Shown here: in pieces, positions 25,868 to 38,676 of the stretch | Layout of the letters: the number at the start of each line of letters is the position of its first letter | Position numbering within the stretch: position 1 is the first letter of the stretch | Source of the DNA: CBDATA01 sp965202845 | GTDB taxonomy: Bacteria > Acidobacteriota > Vicinamibacteria > Marinacidobacterales > Marinacidobacteraceae | NCBI GenBank assembly: GCA_965202845.1 | Contig: OZ241856.1 | Span: 1,736,001-1,800,000, forward strand | Direction: 5' to 3' | Length of the DNA: 64,000 bases | Position numbers and translations under genes: made by a program | The notes under the pieces: generated by a model | What the model was told of the DNA's origin: nothing | Seen by the model: the letters and a program-made list of their open reading frames with translations, nothing else | Databases searched by the model: none

Positions 25868-27819
25868 GGGGAGGAAGCGCTCCTTTCGACCGGTTTGCCG
25901 AGCGCCCGCACCGCCAGAACCGCCGCCGCGATCCCGACGAGGACGGCGATCCACGCCGGAACCCCGAAGCTGGCGGGAAGGATGCCGAAGAGGATGGCGA
26001 TTCCCGCGGCGGTGAGGGCGTAGGGGAGCTGGGTGCGCACGTGATCGAGATGGTCGCACGAGGAGGCCATCGAGCTGAGTACGGTGGTGTCCGAGATCGG
26101 CGAGCAGTGGTCTCCGAAGACCGCGCCGGCGAGCACCGCGCCGATCACGCCCATCAGCAGCGGGTCGGCGACTGCCGGCGCCAGACCGGCGTTAGTGGAC
26201 AAGGCGGCGCCCAGCGGGATCACCAGCGGCATGAGGATGGCCATCGTCGCCCAGCTGGTTCCGGTGGCGAAGGCCATGATCCCGGCGACCACGAACGTCA
26301 GGGTGGGCAAAAGCGCCGGGCTCAGGACGTTCTGGAGAATCTGGACCAGGTAGGCGGCGGCGTGGAGTTCGCTCGTGACGTCGCCGATGCTCCAGGCGAG
26401 CACCAGAATCACGATGGCGAGCACCATCGACTTGAGCCCGTCGATCCAGGCGCCGATGGCGCCGCCCAGCGAGAGAAACCCCTTCCCGATAGCGAGGAGC
26501 ACGCCGGTGGCGCAGCCGGCTGCCGAAGCCCACAGCAGGGAGCGGTAGGCGTCCGAATTGGTGACGATGTCGCGGAGGCCGTAGCCGGTGGTCCGCCCTT
26601 CGGCGGCCAGCGCCTCCAGTCCGGTCAGCCAGATGCCGGCGAAGGCGACTCCCAGGACGGCGAGGATCGGGAAGAGTCCCTGGACCCACAGTCCCCGCGT
26701 GACGCCCTGGACGGCGGGGTCCTCGTCGAGCGTCTCGGTGGCGGGTTCGGACCCGGGGCGAAGAGGCTGGTTTTCGCGGAGCGCCCGGAGTTCAGCCCGG
26801 CGCATGGCGCCGAAATCGCGCCCCCAGAAGCCCACCGCCAGCGCGAAGGCGAAGGAGAAGATCGGGTAGAAGCGGTAGGGGATGGTGCGGATGAAGACCG
26901 AGTAGCCGTCCTCCGGGTGGGAAATCAGATCGAGTCCCTGGTCGATCAGCCCCACTTCGTAGCCCACCCAGGTGGAGACGATGACGGTGCTGGCGACCGA
27001 AGCCGCCCCGGTGTCGGTGAGGAAGGCGAGCTTCTCCCGGGAGACCCGGAGTCCGTCGGTGATCGGCCGCATCAGGTTGCCGCGGATGATCACGTTCGCG
27101 TAGTCGTCGAAGAAGACGACGAACGCCATGAGCATCGAGCTGACCTGCCCGCGGCGCGGCGTCCGGGCGAAGCGGGTGATGAGCTGCGCGAAACCGCGGG
27201 CGCCGCCGCTGCGGGAGAGGATGCCGGCGAGGCCGCCGAACATGAGGCTGAAGACGATGATGTGCGCCCGGTCGGGATCGGACACCGCCTCCATGACGAA
27301 GCGCCCGCCGCCGACGAAGAATCCGGCGACCGGGTTGAAGTCGTGGAGCAGCAGCCCGCCGACCCAGATGCCCGCGACCAGCGCCAGCACCACCTGGCGG
27401 AACAGGATGGCGAGCAGGATCGCGACCACCGGCGGCAGGAGGGAGACCACGCCGGGGAGCGCCCGGATCCGGGTCTCGCCCGATGCCGGCCCCCGGGACA
27501 CGGAGAGAATGGAAACGCCCGAGGCGTCGATAGTGACGCCGGAATAGACGAACGCCCCGTCGTCCCGGAGTTCGGGAGCAACCGCCGGCGCCTCCCCTTC
27601 GAGAGTGGGGGCGCTGCCTCCGCGGAGGGGATTTCCGGATGCGTCCTGCGGGATCGCGGCGACGTCGAAGGGAACTCCGGTCAGGACGACCGGCGGCGCC
27701 TCCAGCTCGTAGGACGCAGGGGGCTGGGCGGCGGCCGGAAACGCGGCGAATCCGAACAGGAGCGCAGCGAACGACGCGACGCGACGGCGCGCTCCGACGG
27801 GTTGCATCACGCAGCCCAT
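25864..27819 (-). CDS. NhaC-family Na+/H+ antiporter with an exported N-terminal domain
   Basis: 651 residues. Residues 1-32 are a signal peptide (ending AAAQ) and residues about 35-120 form a beta-rich soluble domain (ELEAPPVVLTGVPFDVAA), followed by at least ten membrane helices of the NhaC/ion-transporter superfamily, with SRSGGARGFAQ, FFDDYANVIIRGNLMRPI, FATGTSWATMAIL and FGDHCSPISDTTV. The C-terminal motifs GTSWAT and DHCSPISDT are typical of NhaC. It exchanges Na+ or an amino acid or organic acid for H+. The soluble N-terminal domain is an addition to the standard family. It is first in a six-gene operon. A GTG/ATG at 27810-27807 is an alternative start; a TACAAT box (27826-27821) overlaps the chosen start region. 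Confidence 0.87.
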   Translation of the reverse strand: MGCVMQPVGARRRVASFAALLFGFAAFPAAAQPPASYELEAPPVVLTGVPFDVAAIPQDASGNPLRGGSAPTLEGEAPAVAPELRDDGAFVYSGVTIDASGVSILSVSRGPASGETRIRALPGVVSLLPPVVAILLAILFRQVVLALVAGIWVGGLLLHDFNPVAGFFVGGGRFVMEAVSDPDRAHIIVFSLMFGGLAGILSRSGGARGFAQLITRFARTPRRGQVSSMLMAFVVFFDDYANVIIRGNLMRPITDGLRVSREKLAFLTDTGAASVASTVIVSTWVGYEVGLIDQGLDLISHPEDGYSVFIRTIPYRFYPIFSFAFALAVGFWGRDFGAMRRAELRALRENQPLRPGSEPATETLDEDPAVQGVTRGLWVQGLFPILAVLGVAFAGIWLTGLEALAAEGRTTGYGLRDIVTNSDAYRSLLWASAAGCATGVLLAIGKGFLSLGGAIGAWIDGLKSMVLAIVILVLAWSIGDVTSELHAAAYLVQILQNVLSPALLPTLTFVVAGIMAFATGTSWATMAILMPLVIPLGAALSTNAGLAPAVADPLLMGVIGAVLAGAVFGDHCSPISDTTVLSSMASSCDHLDHVRTQLPYALTAAGIAILFGILPASFGVPAWIAVLVGIAAAVLAVRALGKPVERSASSP

Positions 27820-27853
27820 TGTAAGGGGGAAGGCCGGACAGGGCGGGGGGAGT

Positions 27854-27973
27854 GTCCCGGCGACGACCTACTCTCCCACAGCGCTTCCGCTGCAGTACCA
27901 TCGGCGCTGGAGGACTTTACTGCCGTGTTCGGGATGGGAACGGGTGTGGCCCCTCCGCCAAGGTCACCGGGAC
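27854..27973 (-). rRNA. rrf: 5S ribosomal RNA
   Basis: The 120-nt segment has complementary ends: GTCCCGG at the 5' end (27973) pairs with CCGGGAC at the 3' end (27854). It contains the conserved CCGAACACGG and GGGAGAGTAGG internal motifs on the minus strand. It is the last gene of the rRNA operon, 82 bp after the 23S end. Confidence 0.95.
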
Positions 27974-28055
27974 AAAGTGTGTGTATGTGTTTGGGTGGGT
28001 GGTTGGAAGCGTCCGGCAGGTGCGCATCGCGGCGGTCGGCGGGGACCGACGGCGT

Positions 28056-31047
<2,992 letters not shown>

Positions 31048-31234
31048 ACAAAGTGTGGATCCCATGCGGGATCCTCCGTCGCGGTCCCTTGCCGTCAGCG
31101 CAATACGCACCTATGAAATTGCCAGACGCTTCCGTTGAAAATGGGGAGCCTGCGCGACGGCGGGAGGCCGCCGCGATGTCTCCTGAATTCCGGGAACCCG
31201 ATCCCCTGGCCGAAGATTCGACCGGAGTCGGAGC
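31048..31234 (-). other. internal transcribed spacer, tRNA-Ala to 23S
   Basis: 187 bp of non-coding spacer. No further tRNA or clear antitermination box is seen. Short complementary stretches around 31060-31075 (GGATCC...GGATCC type) may form a processing hairpin before the 23S. Confidence 0.6.
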
Positions 31235-31307
31235 TGGAGAATACCGGGCTCGAACCGGTGACCTCCTGCTTGCAAAGCAGGCGCTCTCCCGACTGAGCTA
31301 ATTCCCC
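31235..31307 (-). tRNA. tRNA-Ala (TGC)
   Basis: 73 nt. The acceptor GGGGAAT pairs with ATTCTCC (one G-U). D arm TAGCTCAG, anticodon loop CTTTGCAAG giving TGC, T arm GGTTCGAGCC, discriminator A. The 3' CCA is not encoded. In the usual place of an rRNA spacer. Confidence 0.97.
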
Positions 31308-31363
31308 TTGGCCCTTGCCTCAAGGCCTCAAGGCGATCTCCTCGAGGATCCGCGCCACGGCCG

Positions 31364-33190
<1,827 letters not shown>

Positions 33191-33380
33191 AAAATCCAAA
33201 TCTCCGAAGAGACTCGGAAAGTGTTCTGGTTTGGAAGCCGATCCGCCCACACCCTCCCCGGCGGAAGCCGGTCGGATGCGACGGCGAGGGCAGCCCTTGG
33301 GAGGGCCGCCGGGTTCGGCGTTCCCGAGTTCGACCTGTGTGTATTCGAAAAAACGTTCGCTCGACTGAGCTCGCTCTACC

Positions 33381-33395
33381 TCGTTAAAAGAGAAC
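33381..33395 (-). promoter_or_regulatory. possible boxA antitermination element in the rRNA leader
   Basis: The leader reads GGTTCTCTTTTAACGA on the minus strand, close to rRNA boxA (TGCTCTTTAACA type). It lies about 25-40 nt after the predicted transcription start, the usual place for Nus-factor loading. Confidence 0.5.
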
Positions 33396-33401
33396 CGAGA
33401 T

Positions 33402-33413
33402 GCCCCGCGGGGC
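33402..33413 (-). other. GC palindrome at the start of the rRNA transcript
   Basis: GCCCCGCGGGGC is a perfect 12-bp palindrome at or just after the predicted rRNA transcription start. It could form a leader hairpin or a DNA-level element. The rest of the leader (33191-33380) holds no gene. Confidence 0.4.
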
Positions 33414-33421
33414 GAACGGGG

Positions 33422-33450
33422 AGTCTAGCGAGGGGAATCGGCGTTGTCAA
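33422..33450 (-). promoter_or_regulatory. rRNA operon promoter, embedded in the tyrS 3' end
   Basis: On the minus strand a perfect TTGACA (-35, 33450-33445) is followed after exactly 17 bp by TAGACT (-10, 33427-33422). The TAG of the -10 box is the tyrS stop codon and the -35 encodes part of the tyrS C-terminus. It is about 230 bp upstream of the 16S 5' end, as expected for an rRNA promoter. Confidence 0.8.
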
Positions 33451-34672
33451 CGTGCGAAATCGCGTCCGCCGGGAAAACCCGGAGGAAGCGACGTTTTCCG
33501 ACGCGGAGCACCGCCCCGTCCGGGGGCGCCTCCACCTCCGGATCGCCCGCAAGCCGGTCGCCGTTCCAGGACACCGCGCCCTGGGCGAGCAGGCGACGCC
33601 CCTCGGCGCGGCTGCGGACCAGGTTCTGGCCCGCCATCAGATCCAGCACCCGCACCGGCGACGCCACCCGGACCCGGGGCATGTCCTCGGGGACGGCGCC
33701 CCGGGCGAACACCGCCTCGAACCGGTCGCGGGCAGCGCGGGCGGCGGCCGGCGTGTGGAATTCGGAGACGATGCTCCCGGCGAGATCCAGCTTGGCCTGC
33801 TTGGGGTGGAGCGATCCGTCGGCGACCGCCTCCCGCATCCGGACGATTTCGGCGGGCGTCCGGTCGGTCAGCAGCTCGTAGTACCGGAACATCAGGTCGT
33901 CGCGGATCGACATCAGCTTCCCGAACATCTCGTCGGGGGGCTCCTGGACGCCGACCGCGTTTCCCAGGCTCTTCGACATCTTCTCCACCCCGTCGAGCCC
34001 CTCGAGCAGCGGCATGGTGAGGACCGCCTGCGGCCGCAACCCGTACTCGCGCATGACGTGCCGCCCGACCAGCAGGTTGAAGAGCTGGTCGGTTCCCCCC
34101 AGCTCCACGTCCGCCTTCATCGCCACCGAGTCGTAGGCCTGGGCCAGCGGGTAGAGGAATTCGTGGATGGCGATGGGCTTTCCGGCCCGAAACCGCTTCT
34201 CGAAGTCGTCGCGCTCCAGCATCCGCGCCACCGTGTGGCGGGACGCGAGGCGGATCAGCCCCTCGGCGCCCAGCTTCGACAGCCACGAGCTGTTGAAGGC
34301 GACCACCGTCCTGGTTTCGTCGAGGATGCGGAACACCTGCTCCCGGTAGGTTTCGGCGTTTTTGGCGATCTCCTCCGGCGAAAGCTGCGGGCGGGTCCGG
34401 GAGCGCCCGGTCGGATCGCCGATCCTCCCGGTGAAATCGCCGATCACGAACCAGACCTGGTGGCCCAGATCCTGGAAGCGCTTCATCTTCCGCATCACGA
34501 CGGTGTGGCCGAGGTGGAGGTCCGGCGCCGACGGGTCGAAACCCACCTTCACCCGCAACGGCTCGCCGGAAGCGAGCGACTCCGCGACCCGTTCCCGGAA
34601 CTCCGCCCGCGGTTCGATGCGGTCCGCCCCCTTCTCGAGCAGCGCGACCTGCGCGTCCCGCTCACTGGACAT
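33425..34672 (-). CDS. tyrS: tyrosyl-tRNA synthetase
   Basis: Charges tRNA-Tyr; class Ic synthetase. 415 residues. Motifs: HLGH (53-56, the HIGH equivalent), DVELGGTDQLFNLL near 188-201 for tyrosine and ATP binding, KMSKS at 231-235, and an S4-type RNA-binding domain at the C-terminus (DLMAGQNLVRSRAEGRRLLAQGAV). The arrangement fits the TyrZ-like branch. The start is the ATG at 34672, inside the last codons of purN (11-base overlap). Its 3' end contains the promoter of the rRNA operon, which lies immediately downstream in the same direction. Confidence 0.96.
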   Translation of the reverse strand: MSSERDAQVALLEKGADRIEPRAEFRERVAESLASGEPLRVKVGFDPSAPDLHLGHTVVMRKMKRFQDLGHQVWFVIGDFTGRIGDPTGRSRTRPQLSPEEIAKNAETYREQVFRILDETRTVVAFNSSWLSKLGAEGLIRLASRHTVARMLERDDFEKRFRAGKPIAIHEFLYPLAQAYDSVAMKADVELGGTDQLFNLLVGRHVMREYGLRPQAVLTMPLLEGLDGVEKMSKSLGNAVGVQEPPDEMFGKLMSIRDDLMFRYYELLTDRTPAEIVRMREAVADGSLHPKQAKLDLAGSIVSEFHTPAAARAARDRFEAVFARGAVPEDMPRVRVASPVRVLDLMAGQNLVRSRAEGRRLLAQGAVSWNGDRLAGDPEVEAPPDGAVLRVGKRRFLRVFPADAISHVDNADSPR

Positions 34673-35357
34673 AGGTCGGTTTCCGTTCCTCCTCCCGGTG
34701 GACGCCGCGGATCGCCGCTTCCGGATCGGTGAGCACCCGCCGGCCGGAGAGCCGGAGGCCGCCATCCAGCACCATCCCGATCGCCCGCGGGAAGATCCGG
34801 TGCTCGAGATCGAGAATCCGGGAGGTGAGACTGTCATGGGTGTCCTCGTCCACGACGCGGGTCGCGGCCTGGAGGATGATCGGCCCCTGGTCAAGCTCCT
34901 CGTTCACGAAGTGCGCGGTGCATCCGGCGAACCGCACCCCGTAGTCCATCGCCTGGCAGGGGGCGTCCAGTCCCCGGAACGCCGGCAGCAGCGACGGGTG
35001 GATGTTCACGACCCGGAAGGGGTAGGCGTCCACCAGAACCGGGGACAGGATGCGCATGAATCCGGCGAGGCAGACCAGGTCCACCCGGTGCGCGCGCAAC
35101 CGTTCGAGGACCGCCAGGTCGAACGATTCCCGGTCGGGGTACGCGCGGTGCGAAAGAAACGCGGTCGGCGCGCCGGCGTTGCGGGCGTGCTCCAGCCCCG
35201 GCGCCTTCTTCCGGTTGCTGAGCACGAACGCGACTTCGGCGTCGAGGGTTCCGGCGGCGATGGCGTCGAGGATCGCCTTGAGGTTGGAGCCGCGCCCGGA
35301 GATCAGCACGCCGAGCCGGCGACCGGGGGGAGGCGGGATGGACTCGATCAGCGGCAC
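34662..35357 (-). CDS. purN: phosphoribosylglycinamide formyltransferase
   Basis: Third step of purine synthesis: transfers formyl from 10-formyl-THF to GAR. 231 residues, normal length. Motifs: GVLISGRGSNLKAI near the N-terminus (phosphate loop), catalytic N and H in RVVNIHPSLLPAF, and the DQGPIILQ aspartate. The start chosen is the GTG at 35357, separated from the purM stop by one base; the longer frame upstream is inside purM. The gene pairs with purM, as in many bacteria. Confidence 0.95.
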   Translation of the reverse strand: MPLIESIPPPPGRRLGVLISGRGSNLKAILDAIAAGTLDAEVAFVLSNRKKAPGLEHARNAGAPTAFLSHRAYPDRESFDLAVLERLRAHRVDLVCLAGFMRILSPVLVDAYPFRVVNIHPSLLPAFRGLDAPCQAMDYGVRFAGCTAHFVNEELDQGPIILQAATRVVDEDTHDSLTSRILDLEHRIFPRAIGMVLDGGLRLSGRRVLTDPEAAIRGVHREEERKPTYVQ

Positions 35358-35358
35358 T

Positions 35359-36396
35359 TCAGGAAAGGCGGCCCCGGTAGCGGACAGCGGGCTGGCCGGC
35401 CTCTGCCTGTCCCAGCGGAAATCCTTCGGGCAAGCGGGCGAGGACGACGGGAGCGTCTTCGGCGGCCACGATGGCCACCATGCCGACCCCGCAGTTGAAG
35501 GCGCGGAGCATCTCCGCTTCATCCACCTGCCCGGCTTCCCGGAGGAAGCGGAAGAGCGGCGGGAGGCGCCACGCATCCAGGTCGATCGCGGCGGCGACTC
35601 CTTCGGGCAGCACCCGCGGCAGGTTGCCGGTGAGACCGCCGCCGGTGATGTGGGCGAGCGCCTTTATCCCCTCCTCCGGGAGCAGCGGGCGCAGGGCCGG
35701 AAGGTAGCAGCGGTGGCGGGCCAGCAGGGCGTCGGCGACCGTGCTTTCCGTTCCGGGCAGCGGATCGTCCAGCGCCAAGCCCAACCGGTCGAACACGATC
35801 GCCCGCGCCAGCGAATAGCCGTTGGTGTGGAGGCCGTCGGACGGCAATCCGATCAGGACGTCGCCGGGGGCGACATGGCGTCCGTCGAGGATCCGGTCCT
35901 GCTCCACCACCCCGACGATGGTTCCGGCGAGGTCGTACTCGCCGCCCGGATAGAAGCCGGGCATCTCCGCCGTCTCGCCCCCGAGCAGCGCCACCCCGAA
36001 TTCGCGGCAGGCTTCGGCGATTCCCCGCACCACGCCTTCGACCACCGCGCCGTCGAGGCGCCCCATCGCCAGATAGTCGAGGAAGAAGAGCGGCTCGGCG
36101 CCCTGGACCAGGATGTCGTTGACGCAGTGCGACACCAGGTCGTATCCGGGCGCTTCGTGGCGGCCCGCCTCGCGCGCCACCCGCAGCTTGGTGCCCACCC
36201 CGTCGGTGGACGCCACCAGCACCGGCTTCCGGTAGCGGGCGGCGTCCAGCCGGAACAGCCCGCCGAAATTCCCCACCGAACCCAGCACCTCGGAGCGGGC
36301 GGTGGAGTGGACCAGCGGCCGGATCCGGTCCACAATGCGGTCGGCTTCGGCGATATCCACCCCGGCGGAGCGGTAGTCGAGCGCTTCGGCGACCAT
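35359..36396 (-). CDS. purM: phosphoribosylformylglycinamidine cyclo-ligase (AIR synthetase)
   Basis: Fifth step of purine synthesis, ATP-dependent ring closure to aminoimidazole ribonucleotide. 345 residues, normal length. Motifs: LDYRSAGVDI at the start, VASTDGVGTKLRVA, HCVNDILVQGAEPLFFLDY, ALLGGETAEMPGFY and HITGGGLTGNLPRVLP. ATG at 36396. Upstream is a TPR gene ending 15 bp away, in the same direction. Confidence 0.97.
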   Translation of the reverse strand: MVAEALDYRSAGVDIAEADRIVDRIRPLVHSTARSEVLGSVGNFGGLFRLDAARYRKPVLVASTDGVGTKLRVAREAGRHEAPGYDLVSHCVNDILVQGAEPLFFLDYLAMGRLDGAVVEGVVRGIAEACREFGVALLGGETAEMPGFYPGGEYDLAGTIVGVVEQDRILDGRHVAPGDVLIGLPSDGLHTNGYSLARAIVFDRLGLALDDPLPGTESTVADALLARHRCYLPALRPLLPEEGIKALAHITGGGLTGNLPRVLPEGVAAAIDLDAWRLPPLFRFLREAGQVDEAEMLRAFNCGVGMVAIVAAEDAPVVLARLPEGFPLGQAEAGQPAVRYRGRLS

Positions 36397-36410
36397 GGCC
36401 GGGAATGGTA

Positions 36411-37172
36411 TTACCGGCGGCTGCGGGCGAGCAGCCGGGACGCCGGGAGGTGGCCGGGAAAGATGCGGAGCGCTTCCCGGAACTGCCGTTCGGCGGCCGC
36501 CGGATCCCGGGGGAGAAGCTGAACGCCGAGTTCCACCGCCTCCGCCGCCCGGCTGGCGCGGGCGAACCGATCCAGGAAGCGGGCGCCCTCCGCATCGCGG
36601 CCGGTTTCGATCAGATGCTGGCCCAGCAGCCAGGCGGGACCCGGATGCCAGGGAGCGGCTTCCAGCGCCTGCCGCAGCGCCGCTTCGCCGGCCGCGTCCT
36701 CGCCGACCTTGAGACGCGCTTCGCCCAGCAGATGGAGCGCCTCGGCGCGTGGGGCGCCCGACGCGAGCGCCCGCTCGGCGCGACGCGCCGCCTCCTCCGG
36801 ATCCCCGGTGCGCAGCAGGATCGCCCCCAGGTAGTAATTCGCAAACGGATGGTCGGGACGCGCCGCAAGCGCCGGCTCGAGCGCCGCCCGCGCCTCGGCG
36901 TAGCGGCTGAGCTGGAAGAGCAGCGACGCCCGGGTGACCGCCCACTCGGTTTGCTCCGGCGCGGCTTGAAGGGCGAGGGCGAGGGCGCGTTCCGCCTCCG
37001 GGATGCGATCGGAGCGCGCCAGCAGCTCGGCGAGCAGCGCCAGGCGGCGCGGATCGTCGTCCTCTTCTTGTAACAAATCGATCGCCTCGGCGATCCGCCC
37101 CGCATCCGCCAGCTGGCGGGCTTCCTCAAGCGGACCGGGCTGGAGCGACAGCGCGAGCAGCAGCGCCTTCAC
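36411..37172 (-). CDS. TPR-repeat protein
   Basis: 253 residues of degenerate tetratricopeptide repeats (for example DHPFANYYLGAILLRTGDPEEAARRAERAL and EALHLLGEARLKVGEDAAGEAALRQAL). A short N-terminal hydrophobic stretch is present (MKALLLALSLQPG). Starts with GTG at 37172 in a GTGA overlap with the phosphopantetheinyl transferase stop. Function unknown; repeats suggest a binding scaffold. Confidence 0.85.
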   Translation of the reverse strand: MKALLLALSLQPGPLEEARQLADAGRIAEAIDLLQEEDDDPRRLALLAELLARSDRIPEAERALALALQAAPEQTEWAVTRASLLFQLSRYAEARAALEPALAARPDHPFANYYLGAILLRTGDPEEAARRAERALASGAPRAEALHLLGEARLKVGEDAAGEAALRQALEAAPWHPGPAWLLGQHLIETGRDAEGARFLDRFARASRAAEAVELGVQLLPRDPAAAERQFREALRIFPGHLPASRLLARSRR

Positions 37173-37849
37173 GGGGCAGGGCCGGTCGCCACCGCGGCCG
37201 CGAATCGGGATTCCTCGAGGCTATCGAGGCGCCAACGGACTCCGGCGACCAGGCACGCGCCGCTGGAAGCCCCGTGGATCATCGGCGCCGGAACCTCGAA
37301 ACCGGCGGGGTTCAGGCTGAATCCGGCGCCGACCGCCTTGATCAGCGCCTCCTTCAGGGTCCAGAGGCGGTAGAACGCCTGGACCCGCGCATCGCCCTGG
37401 GCGTCTCGGAGCGCCGCCAGTTCCCGGGCGCCGTAGACCCGCGCCCCGATGCCGACCAGGTTTTCGCGCGGCTTCCGCATCTCCAGGTCCACGCCCAGGC
37501 GCCGGCCCGAGGATGCGAACGCGATGAGGCCCCAGGTACCGCTGTGGCTGACGTTGAACGCGACGTCGTCGCGGCGGCGTCCTCGCACCACCGCAAACGG
37601 CTTGCCGTGCTCGCCCTCGCCGAAACGCAGATCCTGGTTGGCACATCCCAGCCGCTCGCACAGGTTCGCCCGGAGCGCCGATCGGCAGCGGGTGAACTGG
37701 CGGCGTCCCCGCCGGAACCGGTCGGCGCGCTCCCGCTCGGCGGCGTCCAGCCAATCCCGCGCCGGCCCGTCCCACGCCGGGCGCGGACGCAGGTCCACTT
37801 CGAGGATGACTGCGGAGGCGGTCTCGCGCCAGGGCGACCACCAGGTCAT
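37169..37849 (-). CDS. 4'-phosphopantetheinyl transferase (Sfp/AcpT-type)
   Basis: 226 residues, the Sfp/HetI-length form. It moves phosphopantetheine from CoA to a carrier-protein serine. Core motifs are NVSHSGTWGLIAFA, GVDLEM (metal aspartate and glutamate) and the helix WTLKEALIKAVG with the KEA..K signature. The start is the ATG at 37849, overlapping the phosphoesterase stop (ATGA). No polyketide or non-ribosomal peptide gene is in the window, so it may serve the fatty-acid carrier protein or a distant cluster. Confidence 0.92.
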   Translation of the reverse strand: MTWWSPWRETASAVILEVDLRPRPAWDGPARDWLDAAERERADRFRRGRRQFTRCRSALRANLCERLGCANQDLRFGEGEHGKPFAVVRGRRRDDVAFNVSHSGTWGLIAFASSGRRLGVDLEMRKPRENLVGIGARVYGARELAALRDAQGDARVQAFYRLWTLKEALIKAVGAGFSLNPAGFEVPAPMIHGASSGACLVAGVRWRLDSLEESRFAAAVATGPAP

Positions 37850-38658
37850 GGGCCGGAACCCAGCACGACTTCCCGGAGGTAGGCGCCCATCCCGCGGCTG
37901 CGGTCCCACTGGCGGGGATACCCCAGGGACACTTCCTGGAAGGGCACGCCGTCCAGCCAGCGGGTTCCCCGGATGTGCAGGTGGCCGTACACCACCGCGC
38001 GGGCGCGATGGCGGATGTGCCAGCCGCGGGTTCGCCGGGTGCCGCACCAGGGGCGGAACCGGGGAATCCGGGGGAGAACCGCGTGCTCCTCCTCCAGGGG
38101 GAAGTGGTTGATGAGGACTTTCGGGACGTCGGGCGCGGCGGCGAGCCGGGCCTCGGCGTAGGCGCAGCGGGCGGCGCACCACGCGGCGCGCCCCGGCCAG
38201 GGGTCTGGCTGGAGCAGGATTTCATCGGAGCAGACCGCATTCGCTTCCCGCGCCCAGGCGACCACCCGGTCGATGGGGATTTCCGGAGGCCGGAAGCTGT
38301 AGTCGTAGAGCAGGAACAGCGGAACCAGCATCACTTCGCCGTCCGCGTGGGGGAAGATCGGATACGGATCTTCGGGAGTGAGAACCCGGTGGGCGCGCGC
38401 GATGTCGATCAGGCGCCGGTAGAGCGCCTCGCCGCGGAGTCCGTTCCCCGTGCTCCAGAGTTCGTGGTTGCCGGGAACCCAGACCAGCTGGCGGAACCGC
38501 TGGTTGAGCAGGCGGAATCCCCATTCCAGGCAGCGGTCGCCGTTCGTGATGTCCCCGGCGAGGATCAGCCAGTCGTCCGGGCAGGCGGGAAGCTCCTCGA
38601 GCGCGCGCCGGTTTTCCGGGAACGAAAGGTGGAGATCGGAAAGCGCCAGGAGCCGCAT
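37846..38658 (-). CDS. metallophosphoesterase
   Basis: 270 residues, calcineurin-like fold with a two-metal centre. Motifs in order: DLH (D8, H10 in LSDLHLS), GDIT near 35, PGNHELW near 62-68, a late histidine (LINHFPL) and YGHLHIR near the C-terminus. Substrate unknown; this family includes pyrophosphatases and nucleotidases. It is first gene of a run that reads phosphoesterase, PPTase, TPR, purM, purN and tyrS. It is co-directional with the CRTAC1 gene upstream. Confidence 0.9.
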   Translation of the reverse strand: MRLLALSDLHLSFPENRRALEELPACPDDWLILAGDITNGDRCLEWGFRLLNQRFRQLVWVPGNHELWSTGNGLRGEALYRRLIDIARAHRVLTPEDPYPIFPHADGEVMLVPLFLLYDYSFRPPEIPIDRVVAWAREANAVCSDEILLQPDPWPGRAAWCAARCAYAEARLAAAPDVPKVLINHFPLEEEHAVLPRIPRFRPWCGTRRTRGWHIRHRARAVVYGHLHIRGTRWLDGVPFQEVSLGYPRQWDRSRGMGAYLREVVLGSGP

Positions 38659-38676
38659 GCAATGCGAACGGGCAGT

